From Photobacterium sp. TY1-4 (GTDB taxonomy: Bacteria; Pseudomonadota; Gammaproteobacteria; Enterobacterales; Vibrionaceae): a stretch of 64,000 nt of DNA. Position numbers and translations under genes: made by a program. The DNA lies in the NCBI RefSeq assembly GCF_025398175.1, contig NZ_CP099734.1:310001-374000 (forward strand), written 5' to 3'. The notes under the pieces were generated by a model that was not told where the DNA came from, did no database searches, and saw nothing but the letters and a program-made list of their open reading frames with translations. Within the stretch, counting starts at the first letter, position 1. Each line of letters begins with the position of its first letter. Positions 26,195-35,811 of this stretch are shown piece by piece.

Positions 26195-26689
26195 ATGCCC
26201 GGACATCAACGTGGTTTTACCTTAATTGAGCTGATAGCGGTGATTATCCTGGTGGGGATCATCAGCGTGACGGCCGCGTCGCGTCTGATCGGCCGCAGCC
26301 ATTTTGATGCCTACCTCAACCGGGATCAGGCCATCGCCCTTGTCCGGCAGATCCAGACCATTGCCATGAATCAGGGCGATGTCTCCGCAGCCCCCGATCC
26401 CTGCCACGCGCTGATGGTGTCTTCAACCCGCTTCGGCGCGCCGGACGGTTGCTCTCAGACCCAGGCGGCGCTCACGGCGACGGACCATCAGTTGCAATTG
26501 TCGGTCACCGGAGCACCGGTGACGGCAATCCGCTGGTATTTCAACCTGCTGGGACGGCCTTATTATCTCAATGCCGATCACCAGCCCCAGCCGCTGTGCC
26601 TGAACGGCTGCCGGTTGACGTTTGCTTCCGGCGACCGGGAGCGAGCGGTGATGGTGATCAACCGGGAGGGATATGTGTATGCCGAATAA
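26195..26689 (+). CDS. mshC: MSHA minor pilin MshC (GspH/FimT-like)
   Basis: The 164-residue prepilin has leader MPGHQRG, cleavage before FTLIELI with Glu5, and a small beta domain with cysteine pairs (DPCHALM, DGCS, LCLNGC). It is one of the low-abundance pilins that prime assembly or form the tip. AGGG lies before the ATG. Its 3' end overlaps mshD by 11 bases. Confidence 0.9.
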   Translation: MPGHQRGFTLIELIAVIILVGIISVTAASRLIGRSHFDAYLNRDQAIALVRQIQTIAMNQGDVSAAPDPCHALMVSSTRFGAPDGCSQTQAALTATDHQLQLSVTGAPVTAIRWYFNLLGRPYYLNADHQPQPLCLNGCRLTFASGDRERAVMVINREGYVYAE

Positions 26690-27386
26690 GCGATGCCCGG
26701 ATCTAGGGTCATGCCAGTACCAGCGCGGGTTTACCCTGATCGAGGGGGTGATCACCATTGTGATCCTCGCCATTGCGATGATCACCCTGACCAGTTTCCT
26801 GTTTCCCCAGGCGGAACGCTCGGCCATTCCTTTTTATCAGGCCCGGGCGGCGGCGATTAGTCAGGCGTTTCTCAACGAAGTCTTATCGCGTAAGTTTGAC
26901 GAGCATTCGGATCCGAACAATGACAGCGTGCTGCGCTGTGGTGAGGCGGGTGCTGTGGCGTGCTCTGTACCAGAGAGTTCCGGTCGCTGGCCGCGGGATA
27001 ATGTCGCCGCGGATGGGACCAGCCCGGAATATTTTGCGTATCTCGATCCGGTGAATGACGCGCAGAAAGGTTGGGGCCTGCGGGTTCCGGCAGCCGATGA
27101 TGTCGATGACTTTCATGGTTGCTGGGGCGAGTTTACGCTCTGTGGTCAGCGCTACGGCAGCAATGCGTATCCCTGGCGCGGGGTGATAGATAGTCTGCTG
27201 GAAGCGGAAAAACAGCACGCAGATACCTATCGCAACATGACGGTCCGAATTGATGTGCGCTATGAACCGTCCCTTAATCACGGCGATGGCACAACATACC
27301 CACATCAGCATAAGAAAATTGAAGTCACCGTCGATACCGGCCGTTACGGCATCTATACCTTCGTGGCCCTGCGGAGTAACTACTGA
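26679..27386 (+). CDS. mshD: MSHA minor pilin MshD (GspI/PilV-like)
   Basis: The 235-residue prepilin has an unusually long leader (about 19 residues) ending QYQRG, then FTLIEGVITIVILAIAMI with Glu5. The large C-terminal domain has several cysteines. I chose ATG 26679 because GGAGG at 26665-26669 then has nine-base spacing; the ATG two codons earlier sits too close. Stop and mshO start share one base (TGATG). Confidence 0.9.
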   Translation: MPNKRCPDLGSCQYQRGFTLIEGVITIVILAIAMITLTSFLFPQAERSAIPFYQARAAAISQAFLNEVLSRKFDEHSDPNNDSVLRCGEAGAVACSVPESSGRWPRDNVAADGTSPEYFAYLDPVNDAQKGWGLRVPAADDVDDFHGCWGEFTLCGQRYGSNAYPWRGVIDSLLEAEKQHADTYRNMTVRIDVRYEPSLNHGDGTTYPHQHKKIEVTVDTGRYGIYTFVALRSNY

Positions 27387-28138
27387 TGACATCATTTCAG
27401 GCTACCCGGGGCTTTACCCTGATGGAAATGATCATCGCGCTGGTGATCCTGGCGATTATTTCCCTGGCGGTGGGCAACTTTTTGCAGTTTGGTGCTCAGA
27501 GCTACCTGGATACGGTGCACCGTGACCGGTCGCAGCAGATCGCCCGCTTTGCACTGGAGAAAATGAGCCGCGAGTTGCGCCATGCCGCCCCCAACAGTGT
27601 CCAGACCGAGCAAGATGGTCAGTGTGTGGCGTTTTATCCGGTGATGGCTTCCGGTGCTTACTGGGGCAGTGCCCGCGATCAGTCGCAGCTGACGGTCGGC
27701 TGGAACAGCGAAGCGGCGCCGGACATACGGGTCGGTGATCATGTGGCAATCGGCTATTACGGTTTTCGTGAATATGAACGTCAGCGTTTGTCGGTGGTCA
27801 GCCTGGATGTTTCCGCCCATCAGCTGAACTTAAATGACATCGCCATCGCGGACTCGCCGGGACAGCGGTTTTACATCTACCGGCAGAAAGTCCGGTTCTG
27901 TGTCGAGCAGGGCGCGCTCTATCGCCTGATCGGGGACGAGCCGGCCAGTCCGCTCAATCAAATTGCCGACCATCTCGTGCTGCCCGACCCCGATCAGAGC
28001 GAGCCGCAGCAGGTGTTCTCTGCCAGCGGCGGCGCGGCCAATTTCGGCGTGGTGCAAATCTTCCTCAAAGTACAGCGTGAGCGGAGCGATGAAGTTTCCC
28101 GCTATAACCATACCGTGCAGGTGATCAATGTTTTATAG
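27386..28138 (+). CDS. mshO: MSHA minor pilin MshO (GspJ/PilW-like)
   Basis: The 250-residue prepilin has leader MTSFQATRG and cleavage before FTLMEMI, with Glu5. The long globular part with two cysteines (GQCVAFYP and VRFCVEQG) resembles PilW/GspJ. It is translationally coupled to mshD (TGATG) and overlaps mshP by 11 bases. Confidence 0.9.
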   Translation: MTSFQATRGFTLMEMIIALVILAIISLAVGNFLQFGAQSYLDTVHRDRSQQIARFALEKMSRELRHAAPNSVQTEQDGQCVAFYPVMASGAYWGSARDQSQLTVGWNSEAAPDIRVGDHVAIGYYGFREYERQRLSVVSLDVSAHQLNLNDIAIADSPGQRFYIYRQKVRFCVEQGALYRLIGDEPASPLNQIADHLVLPDPDQSEPQQVFSASGGAANFGVVQIFLKVQRERSDEVSRYNHTVQVINVL

Positions 28139-28538
28139 CAAGCAGCGCGGCAGTGCCCTGATGGTGGCCATTTTCGTCATGACGGTGATGGCCGTGATGG
28201 CAGCGGCGATGATCCGGATCGACTGGTCGGGGCAGACCACCACCACCCGCGAAGTGCTGGCGACCCGGGCCTGGTTCGCGGCTCATTCCGGCAATGAGTA
28301 CCTGCTGAGCCGCTTGTTCCCGCTGGGTCAGACCACTGCCGATGCACAGGTTTGCCAGGGGCAGCCGATCTCCGGATTGGATGCCACGCTGTTTCAGTGC
28401 CGCAGCCTGACGCTGCGCTGTGAAACCCGCGAGGTCGGCCCTCACAAGCAATATTATTTAACCGCCACGGCGACCTGTGGCTCGGGCGAAATGTCAGTGA
28501 CCCGGACCCAGGAGACCTGGGCGAGAGAGTTGGAGTGA
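28128..28538 (+). CDS. mshP: MSHA minor pilin MshP (PilX/GspK-like), lacks Glu5
   Basis: The 136-residue protein has a prepilin-like start, MFYSKQRG then SALMVAIFVMTVMAVMAAAMI, but position 5 after the cleavage site is Val instead of Glu. Loss of Glu5 is typical of the tip-most pseudopilin GspK and some PilX proteins, which do not need to pair with a preceding subunit. This supports a tip location. AGGTG precedes the ATG inside mshO. Confidence 0.87.
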   Translation: MFYSKQRGSALMVAIFVMTVMAVMAAAMIRIDWSGQTTTTREVLATRAWFAAHSGNEYLLSRLFPLGQTTADAQVCQGQPISGLDATLFQCRSLTLRCETREVGPHKQYYLTATATCGSGEMSVTRTQETWARELE

Positions 28539-28545
28539 AAAACTG

Positions 28546-31500
28546 ATGTGTTGGCGTGTTTTATTCTGTCGTGTCTTTTTCTTGATGGTGCTCCTGGCGC
28601 CTGCTGTCGGACTACAGGCCAAGACACTGGAGTTTGGTCGTTACGATGTGTTGGCGACGTCAGGCTTTGCTGACTGTATTGATCAGCCTTGTTCCATCAA
28701 TTTTCAGGAAAGTTATACCACACCGCCTTTGGTCTTTCTGATGGATACAGTTGAATTTCGCAATGAGGATGATCAGCCATCCAGCTTGGTGATCCTCAAT
28801 GTGACCCGAGAATCCGTGACGTTCCAGCAACAGCTTCCGCCGTCCCGGCGGAACACAAACCCGAATTTGACTCCCCGGCCGATGCGCCTGATTGACTATC
28901 TGGTGATTGAAAAAGGGGTGCACCGGCTGAATGACGAGACTATGTTGATCGCGGAATCAGTCTCGACTCGAAAGTATCAGTATCGTTTAACCACACAAAA
29001 TAACGCTCACAGAGGCCAATGGGAAACCATTCGCTTTGCGCAGATCCCCGGGGCCGGGAATTTCCCGGCAGGGGTGATCCCCGGCGTGCTCCACCAAGTG
29101 CAAACCAGAAATAATGCGGCAGCCAGGTATGCCGACTTCTGGCTGACATCCACGGTTCAGGGGGTCAGCAATCAGACCTTTGAGATTGCTTTGGAGCGCT
29201 CTGAAGTGGATGGTCTTTGGGGGCAAAAGCAACGGCCGTACCCGACGGTGGCAGAGGAGATTGGTTATGTTGCCGCTTATGGCTCTGGCACACTCAATGG
29301 CCGCCGGTTTCAGATGGGGAGTCAGCAAACCACCAACTCGATCGGCAAAGGCGATCCGGTCACCATTGGCTGTGATACTTATGCCCATTTTGGCCCCTTT
29401 CAGTCGATTCCGATTCTTATCGCCAATAAAAACTCCCGTCAGGGCAATAACGGCGGCTGGGTCCGGCGCTGTCGGATGGAACCCGATAAAGCCAGTTTTA
29501 TGATCGATGAAGACATGGATACCGATGCTGAACGGGGCCATGTCGCGGAGCGGGTGGGTTACTTCCTGTTTGAAAAACCGTTTGAAGTGCAGACCTGTGA
29601 TTATTTTAACAGTGCAGTTCAGACCTGGAAATTAGCGGACGGGGTGATTGACCATGAGGGGCGGCTGTCGATGTCCGGCAATGCGGCGATTTATGGCGCG
29701 GCCCCGGGCCGTCAGGTAGGTTTTTTGCCCAACAGGGTGGTATTCAACGGCAATAGTGGTTGCCCTAGTGGCGGATGCTCCGGGAATGCGGATCTGATGC
29801 TGGCGAAAAAGCCGGAATTTACTCCGTTTACCCCGGCGGCCGGCAATGTGATTGCGCCTAAGAATAACCGTGTAGTGCTGGCTCCGGGGAATTACAGTGA
29901 AGTGAAACTCAGTGGCCGTGACGAGTTGGTCCTGAGCGGTGGGGAGTACTGGATCGGCAGCCTGAAGGTGTCGGGGCAGGCGTCGATTGAGGTGATCCGG
30001 AAGTCGGTCCTGAACGTCAATAGCGCCAGTATTTCGGGGGCCAATGTCCGGGTGAACTATCGTAACGGTCAACCGGGTAATCCGGGGGATCTCTACATTA
30101 TTCAGCAGGCGCCCAATGGGGAAATCGCTTTATCGGGCGGCATTATCAGTGCTTATCTGGTCAGTCACTACTCGGTGTCGATGAGTGGGATTGTTTACGT
30201 CAACGGGGCCGTGACGACGAAGTATTTGAGTATGTCCGGCAATGCCCAAATTCATGGGGACTTGGATGGCTGCGGTCAGCCACCGGTTTCACGGCGGCTG
30301 GTGATCACGCCGCAGACGGCCTATGGCCTGACCTGCGAGCGGATGCCGATCAAATTCGAGGTGCAGAAAGCCGATGGCACCATCGATACCGGATTTGTCG
30401 GCAATATGCAGGTTTCACCGGACTCCGATCCTGATGGCGCACTTTGTTGGGCGGCGACGCCGAATGGCATTTGTGAGCCGGGCAGCACCTCGATCCCGAT
30501 GTCCGGCGGGGAGCGCTGGTTGTATTTGCAAAGCCAAAATGTCGGGGATATCCAGGTGTCGGCCCAGCTGACGACGGAGCAGGGCAACACGTTACAGGCG
30601 ACAGGCGGCCCGTACCGTTTTGCGCCGTTTGGATTTCGGATCAATGGCGGCGCGCCTGCGGCGATGATCGCAGGAAAGCCCCTCAACTTAAAAGTCGAGG
30701 CGGTCGCATCGCAAGGGGCCAGCTGCGAAGTGATCCAGGATTACGGTAAAGCGGTCGGTGAAGCAAAAACGTTGACGGTACATTCGTTACGGTATGTCCG
30801 GCCGACCACACAGAACATGACGCCCGAAATTGCCGATCAGTCTCTGCGTCCAGGACAAAGCCACGAAACCCAGTTGCGCTTTCAAAACGGGGTCGCGACT
30901 TTGCCGATGCAGTATTTTGATGCCGGTGAATTGCAATTTAAATTGCAGGATCTGGCTTGGCAACCGCAACAGTGCGGTGGTGACAGTTGCGAGGATCACC
31001 AGGGTGACTGGCAAGGGCTGTTCGGGACGGCTGTGATCTACGCGCGGCCCTATACCTTTGCCTTGTGCGATATTCAATCGGCTGCTGGAAACACTGATTT
31101 TTCTGGTACGTCGGGTGATGAAAACTCGCCCGGCTTTGCCCGGGCCGGGGAGCGATTTTCAGTCACGGTGAAACCGCTGGCTTACCCGGATTTTGCCCAT
31201 TCCTCCGGAAACTATACCGGTGACGGCCCGGGTGAGCTGCTCACCGCGCAGGCGCGTTGGTGCCGCACTCGGGTAACACCGAATTACTATCAGGTGAGTC
31301 GCCAGGCACTTGATGCACCGCTGGCCTTGTCGGTCGCCGACAAGCCCCATACTCCGTCAAATGGACAAAGGGGGGAGCTGACAGGCAGCTTGGTACAGCA
31401 GTACCAAAGTCCGGCTCAGGCCAAACAGGGGTTGGTGATCGATAACTTGCGCTGGAGCGAAGTGGGAAGCTTATGGCTGAAAGCGGACGGGCGCTATCTG

Positions 31501-32598
31501 GGATCGGACATTTCTCCCGGGGTTGGCGCCATCGGCCGCTTTTATCCGGCCGCTTTTGTACTGGAAACGAGTGCAGTAAAAAATGCTTATGGCAGCTTTA
31601 CCTATATGGAGCAGGCGTTTTCGACTGCGTTTTCCGTAGAAGCGCGCAACATCCAGGGCGAGCCAACCCGGAACTATGGTTTATTTTCTCCGGCCCTGAA
31701 GGCCAAATTGGCGTTGGTTGCAACCGATCAGGCGCCGGCCGTTTTTCAGCCCAATGACTTAACCGACAGGTTGGCCGGGCCGTCGCGGTGGCAGGACTGG
31801 CAGCAGGCAACGCTATCTGTGCCTGATGCTGCACTTGTGTTTAAGCGCAAATGGCTGAAACCGGGCACCCTTGAACAACCGGGGATCTCCGAGCCGGATG
31901 GTCCGTATATGACGGATATCGGCTTGGTGGTGATGCCTCGGGATGACTGTACGCACCGAGGCTGTGCCGATTTCGCGAGCCTGGATCTGACGGTTTACGA
32001 TTCGCAGGGGATGCCGGACAAAGAAGGCACCAAGTTATCTGGCACAGTTGATGCGCGCTACGGCCGGATGACGCTGGAAGATGTCACCGGGCGCTCCGAT
32101 AGCGAGATCGCTGTGCCGCTGCGGGTGGAATACTGGGACGGTCGCGAGTTTGTCACCAATGTCGACGACAGTGCCTCCTGGTTTGACGGCAAGCATTATT
32201 GCAAGCAGATTGTCTCGCAATCGATGAACCTGAACAGTGAGTCAAAGACACTCGAAGGACATCATCAGGTCCGGTTTGGTCAGGCTGTCAACGGCTGGCT
32301 CACAGCGTTTCCGCATCAATTGAAGCAAAACGGAGAGGCGCCGGTTGTCTATTACCTCGAGCAGGTCCGCTTCTGGCAAAAACTGGTCAATCATCAGCCG
32401 GACAAGGTCGCCTCTACGGATCAGGAGATCACCTGTGAATCCGGATTTGCCGGACCGCAGCCGCAGCCCTGGTTGCTGTATAACTGGCGGGGCAAGGGCG
32501 ATGAGAATCCCTCGGCGCGGGTGACTTTCGGCGCCTATCGCGGTAACGATCGGGTCATCTACCGCGGGGAAAAAGGTATCAATATCCTGCTCAACTAA
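28546..32598 (+). CDS. mshQ: MshQ, giant MSHA-associated exported protein (putative tip adhesin)
   Basis: The 1350-residue protein has a signal peptide (cleavage near GLQA-K26) and no prepilin leader. Residues 26-340 look like two beta-sandwich modules with an H-type-lectin-like pattern (INFQESYTTPPLVFLMD; GPFQSIPILIANKN). Residues 425-590 are Gly/Ser-rich repetitive strands around a LSGG/SMSGNA motif, suggestive of a beta-solenoid. The rest is the long MshQ/DUF6701-type C-terminal region. It closes the pilin operon, next to the tip pilin MshP, which suits an adhesin carried at the tip; the function is unproven. GGAG stands ten bases before the ATG. Confidence 0.88.
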   Translation: MCWRVLFCRVFFLMVLLAPAVGLQAKTLEFGRYDVLATSGFADCIDQPCSINFQESYTTPPLVFLMDTVEFRNEDDQPSSLVILNVTRESVTFQQQLPPSRRNTNPNLTPRPMRLIDYLVIEKGVHRLNDETMLIAESVSTRKYQYRLTTQNNAHRGQWETIRFAQIPGAGNFPAGVIPGVLHQVQTRNNAAARYADFWLTSTVQGVSNQTFEIALERSEVDGLWGQKQRPYPTVAEEIGYVAAYGSGTLNGRRFQMGSQQTTNSIGKGDPVTIGCDTYAHFGPFQSIPILIANKNSRQGNNGGWVRRCRMEPDKASFMIDEDMDTDAERGHVAERVGYFLFEKPFEVQTCDYFNSAVQTWKLADGVIDHEGRLSMSGNAAIYGAAPGRQVGFLPNRVVFNGNSGCPSGGCSGNADLMLAKKPEFTPFTPAAGNVIAPKNNRVVLAPGNYSEVKLSGRDELVLSGGEYWIGSLKVSGQASIEVIRKSVLNVNSASISGANVRVNYRNGQPGNPGDLYIIQQAPNGEIALSGGIISAYLVSHYSVSMSGIVYVNGAVTTKYLSMSGNAQIHGDLDGCGQPPVSRRLVITPQTAYGLTCERMPIKFEVQKADGTIDTGFVGNMQVSPDSDPDGALCWAATPNGICEPGSTSIPMSGGERWLYLQSQNVGDIQVSAQLTTEQGNTLQATGGPYRFAPFGFRINGGAPAAMIAGKPLNLKVEAVASQGASCEVIQDYGKAVGEAKTLTVHSLRYVRPTTQNMTPEIADQSLRPGQSHETQLRFQNGVATLPMQYFDAGELQFKLQDLAWQPQQCGGDSCEDHQGDWQGLFGTAVIYARPYTFALCDIQSAAGNTDFSGTSGDENSPGFARAGERFSVTVKPLAYPDFAHSSGNYTGDGPGELLTAQARWCRTRVTPNYYQVSRQALDAPLALSVADKPHTPSNGQRGELTGSLVQQYQSPAQAKQGLVIDNLRWSEVGSLWLKADGRYLGSDISPGVGAIGRFYPAAFVLETSAVKNAYGSFTYMEQAFSTAFSVEARNIQGEPTRNYGLFSPALKAKLALVATDQAPAVFQPNDLTDRLAGPSRWQDWQQATLSVPDAALVFKRKWLKPGTLEQPGISEPDGPYMTDIGLVVMPRDDCTHRGCADFASLDLTVYDSQGMPDKEGTKLSGTVDARYGRMTLEDVTGRSDSEIAVPLRVEYWDGREFVTNVDDSASWFDGKHYCKQIVSQSMNLNSESKTLEGHHQVRFGQAVNGWLTAFPHQLKQNGEAPVVYYLEQVRFWQKLVNHQPDKVASTDQEITCESGFAGPQPQPWLLYNWRGKGDENPSARVTFGAYRGNDRVIYRGEKGINILLN

Positions 32599-32606
32599 AG
32601 AAAATG

Positions 32607-32650
32607 CGGATCTGTGGCAGGTTTGACAAAGCTTGCCTTGTCTCGATCCG
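32607..32650 (+). terminator. Weak hairpin after mshQ
   Basis: CGGATC (32607-32612) pairs with GATCCG (32645-32650), with an inner GGCA/TGCC pairing, ten bases after the mshQ stop. There is no T-tract. The 116-base gap must also hold the mreB promoter, which I could not define (TTGACA at 32627-32632 lacks a good -10). Confidence 0.3.
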
Positions 32651-32705
32651 TGCCCCCTGTTACATTTAGCGCAATTTAACGATTTTGTAAGCTTGCAGGA
32701 ATTAG

Positions 32706-33758
<1,053 letters not shown>

Positions 33759-33798
33759 TGCCGTCTCTGGCAATCAATCAAACAGGTTATAGCGTTAG

Positions 33799-34647
33799 AT
33801 GAAACCTATATTTGGCAGAGGTCCATCCCTGCAACTACGCCTGTTTCTTGCCGTCTTACTGTCAGTCAGCCTGATGCTGGCTGACAGTCGCCTGGATGCC
33901 TTCGCCAATGTCCGTTATCTGCTGAACTCCGCAATCGCCCCGCTGCAATACGCGGCAAACCTGCCCCGCGAATTGCTGGAAGGGATGTCGGGACAACTCA
34001 GTTCCCATCAACGTTTGTTGGCTGAAAACAAAGCACTGAAGCGCGATTTACTGGTGAAGCAGAGCGACATCCTGTTACTGGATCAGTTGCAGCAGGAAAA
34101 CCAGCGTTTACGGGATCTGCTGGGCTCGCCGTTTGTCCGTGATGAGAAAAAACTGATTGCGGAAGTGATGGCGGTCGACTCCGATCCGTACAGCTACCAG
34201 GTGATGATCGACAAGGGACGGGTTGACGGCGTTTACGAAGGCCAGCCGGTGATCAATGAGAAAGGGGTCGTCGGCCAGGTCTCATACGTCGGGGCCCATA
34301 ACAGCCGGGTGCTGCTGTTGATCGACGCCACCCATGCCCTGCCGGTTCAGGTGGTGCGCAATGATATTCGGGTGATAGCGTCGGGCAGCGGTCATATCGA
34401 TCAGGTCCAGCTGGAGCATGTGCCGAGCAGTACCGACATTGAAGTCGGGGATTTGCTGGTCACGTCCGGCTTGGGCGGGCGTTATCCGGAAGGTTATCCG
34501 GTCGGCCATGTGACTGAATTTTCGTTTGATAACAAACGACCTTTTGCTCAAATCAAGGCCAAGCCAACCGTGCAGTTTGACCGCTTGCGTTATTTATTGC
34601 TGGTGTGGCCGACACCGCGGGAAACTCTCATCGTAGGAGATCAATAG
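33799..34647 (+). CDS. mreC: Rod-shape-determining protein MreC
   Basis: MreC is a bitopic protein that links MreB to the periplasmic elongation enzymes. The 282 residues contain an N-terminal transmembrane helix (about 12-30), a coiled coil (about 68-115) and two beta barrels (family motif DKGRVDGVYEGQPV). Its TAG stop shares one base with the mreD start. Confidence 0.97.
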   Translation: MKPIFGRGPSLQLRLFLAVLLSVSLMLADSRLDAFANVRYLLNSAIAPLQYAANLPRELLEGMSGQLSSHQRLLAENKALKRDLLVKQSDILLLDQLQQENQRLRDLLGSPFVRDEKKLIAEVMAVDSDPYSYQVMIDKGRVDGVYEGQPVINEKGVVGQVSYVGAHNSRVLLLIDATHALPVQVVRNDIRVIASGSGHIDQVQLEHVPSSTDIEVGDLLVTSGLGGRYPEGYPVGHVTEFSFDNKRPFAQIKAKPTVQFDRLRYLLLVWPTPRETLIVGDQ

Positions 34648-35135
34648 TGGCAACAAGTCGACCGAATGGCCGCTTGCTGATCTGGCTTTCGTTTATTGTG
34701 GCGCTGATTTTACAGGCCGCCCCCTGGCCGGGGGAATTGGAGTTATTTCGCCCGTCCTGGGTATTGCTGGTCGCTTTCTACTGGGTGTTGGCCCTGCCGC
34801 ACCGGGTCAATGTGGGCACTGCCTTGGTACTGGGGCTGCTGTGGGATTTGATGCTGGGCTCGACCCTCGGGGTGCGTGGCCTGATGATGTCGCTGCTCTG
34901 CTACATCGTCGCCCTGAATTTCCAGTTGATCCGCAATCTGTCATTGTGGCAGCAAGCCATTCTGGTGGCGTTCCTGACGCTGGCCGGTAAACTGATCGAG
35001 TTCTGGGCCGAATATCTGGTTTCCGTCGTCGCGTTCGAGCCGGAGCGTCTGTGGGCGGTCCTCCTGAACTGCCTGCTGTGGCCCTGGCTGTTCTTGTTGT
35101 TGCGGCGAATGCGACGCAAGCTCTCAATTCGTTAA
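34647..35135 (+). CDS. mreD: Rod-shape-determining protein MreD
   Basis: MreD is a small polytopic partner of MreC and MreB. The 162-residue protein has five or six hydrophobic helices. The start is GTG at 34647, overlapping the mreC stop by one base, with TAGGAGA spaced seven bases upstream; an open extension to 34605 lies inside mreC and lacks a ribosome site. Confidence 0.95.
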   Translation: MATSRPNGRLLIWLSFIVALILQAAPWPGELELFRPSWVLLVAFYWVLALPHRVNVGTALVLGLLWDLMLGSTLGVRGLMMSLLCYIVALNFQLIRNLSLWQQAILVAFLTLAGKLIEFWAEYLVSVVAFEPERLWAVLLNCLLWPWLFLLLRRMRRKLSIR

Positions 35136-35154
35136 ATTATTTTTCAAACAAGCC

Positions 35155-35200
35155 CCGTTCGATGTTAGGTTTTAAGACATGATATCGAACGGATCTTTTT
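35155..35200 (+). terminator. Terminator after mreD
   Basis: CCGTTCGAT (35155-35163) pairs perfectly with ATCGAACGG (35184-35192) across a 20-base loop and is followed by ATCTTTTT. Confidence 0.75.
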
Positions 35201-35224
35201 GATAATTCAGTAAATGGTATCATC

Positions 35225-35803
35225 ATGTCTGCATTACAACTGTATCTGGCTTCGGGCTCCCCGCGTCGTAAAGAACTTCTGGCACAACTGGGTTACCGTT
35301 TCGAGCGGGTGGCCGTCGATGTGGCAGAGTGCCACCAGCCCGGGGAGAGCCCATCCCAGTACGTTCAGCGCCTGTCGCAGGACAAAGCGCAGGCCGGTGT
35401 GGCAGCCACTGACGGCCAGACGCCGGTGCTGGGGTCGGATACGATTGTCGTTGTCGATGATGAGATTTTGGAAAAGCCGAAAGACTTTGCCGATGCCCAG
35501 CGGATGCTGCGGCTGCTTTCCGGCCGGGAGCACCAGGTGATGACAGCCGTAACCCTGGCGACGGCAGCTCGCCAGGACACCCGTCTGGTGATCACCAATG
35601 TGTGGTTTAAGCCGCTGACAGAACAAGAAATAGAAGCCTACTGGCACAGCGGAGAGCCGCAGGATAAAGCCGGCAGCTACGGGATCCAGGGGATCGGTGG
35701 CAAATTTATTGAGCGTATCGATGGCAGTTATTACGCTGTGGTGGGGTTACCCTTAATGGAGACCGACATCATGGTTCAAGACTTTTTAAGTTTATCAATT
35801 TAG
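35225..35803 (+). CDS. maf: Maf-family nucleoside triphosphate pyrophosphatase (YhdE type)
   Basis: Maf/YhdE hydrolyses dTTP, UTP and modified pyrimidine triphosphates to monophosphates. The 192-residue protein shows the family start LYLASGSPRRKELLAQLG, the acidic VLGSDTIVVVDD and the GSYGIQGIGGKFIERIDGSYYAVVGLP block. It lies between mreD and rng as in E. coli, ten bases ahead of rng. The ribosome site is weak. Confidence 0.95.
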   Translation: MSALQLYLASGSPRRKELLAQLGYRFERVAVDVAECHQPGESPSQYVQRLSQDKAQAGVAATDGQTPVLGSDTIVVVDDEILEKPKDFADAQRMLRLLSGREHQVMTAVTLATAARQDTRLVITNVWFKPLTEQEIEAYWHSGEPQDKAGSYGIQGIGGKFIERIDGSYYAVVGLPLMETDIMVQDFLSLSI

Positions 35804-35811
35804 AGGCAACC

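Noticed and set aside
32627..32632. TTGACA upstream of mreB as a promoter
   Set aside because: No acceptable -10 hexamer at 16-18 bases, and the motif lies inside the loop of a hairpin.
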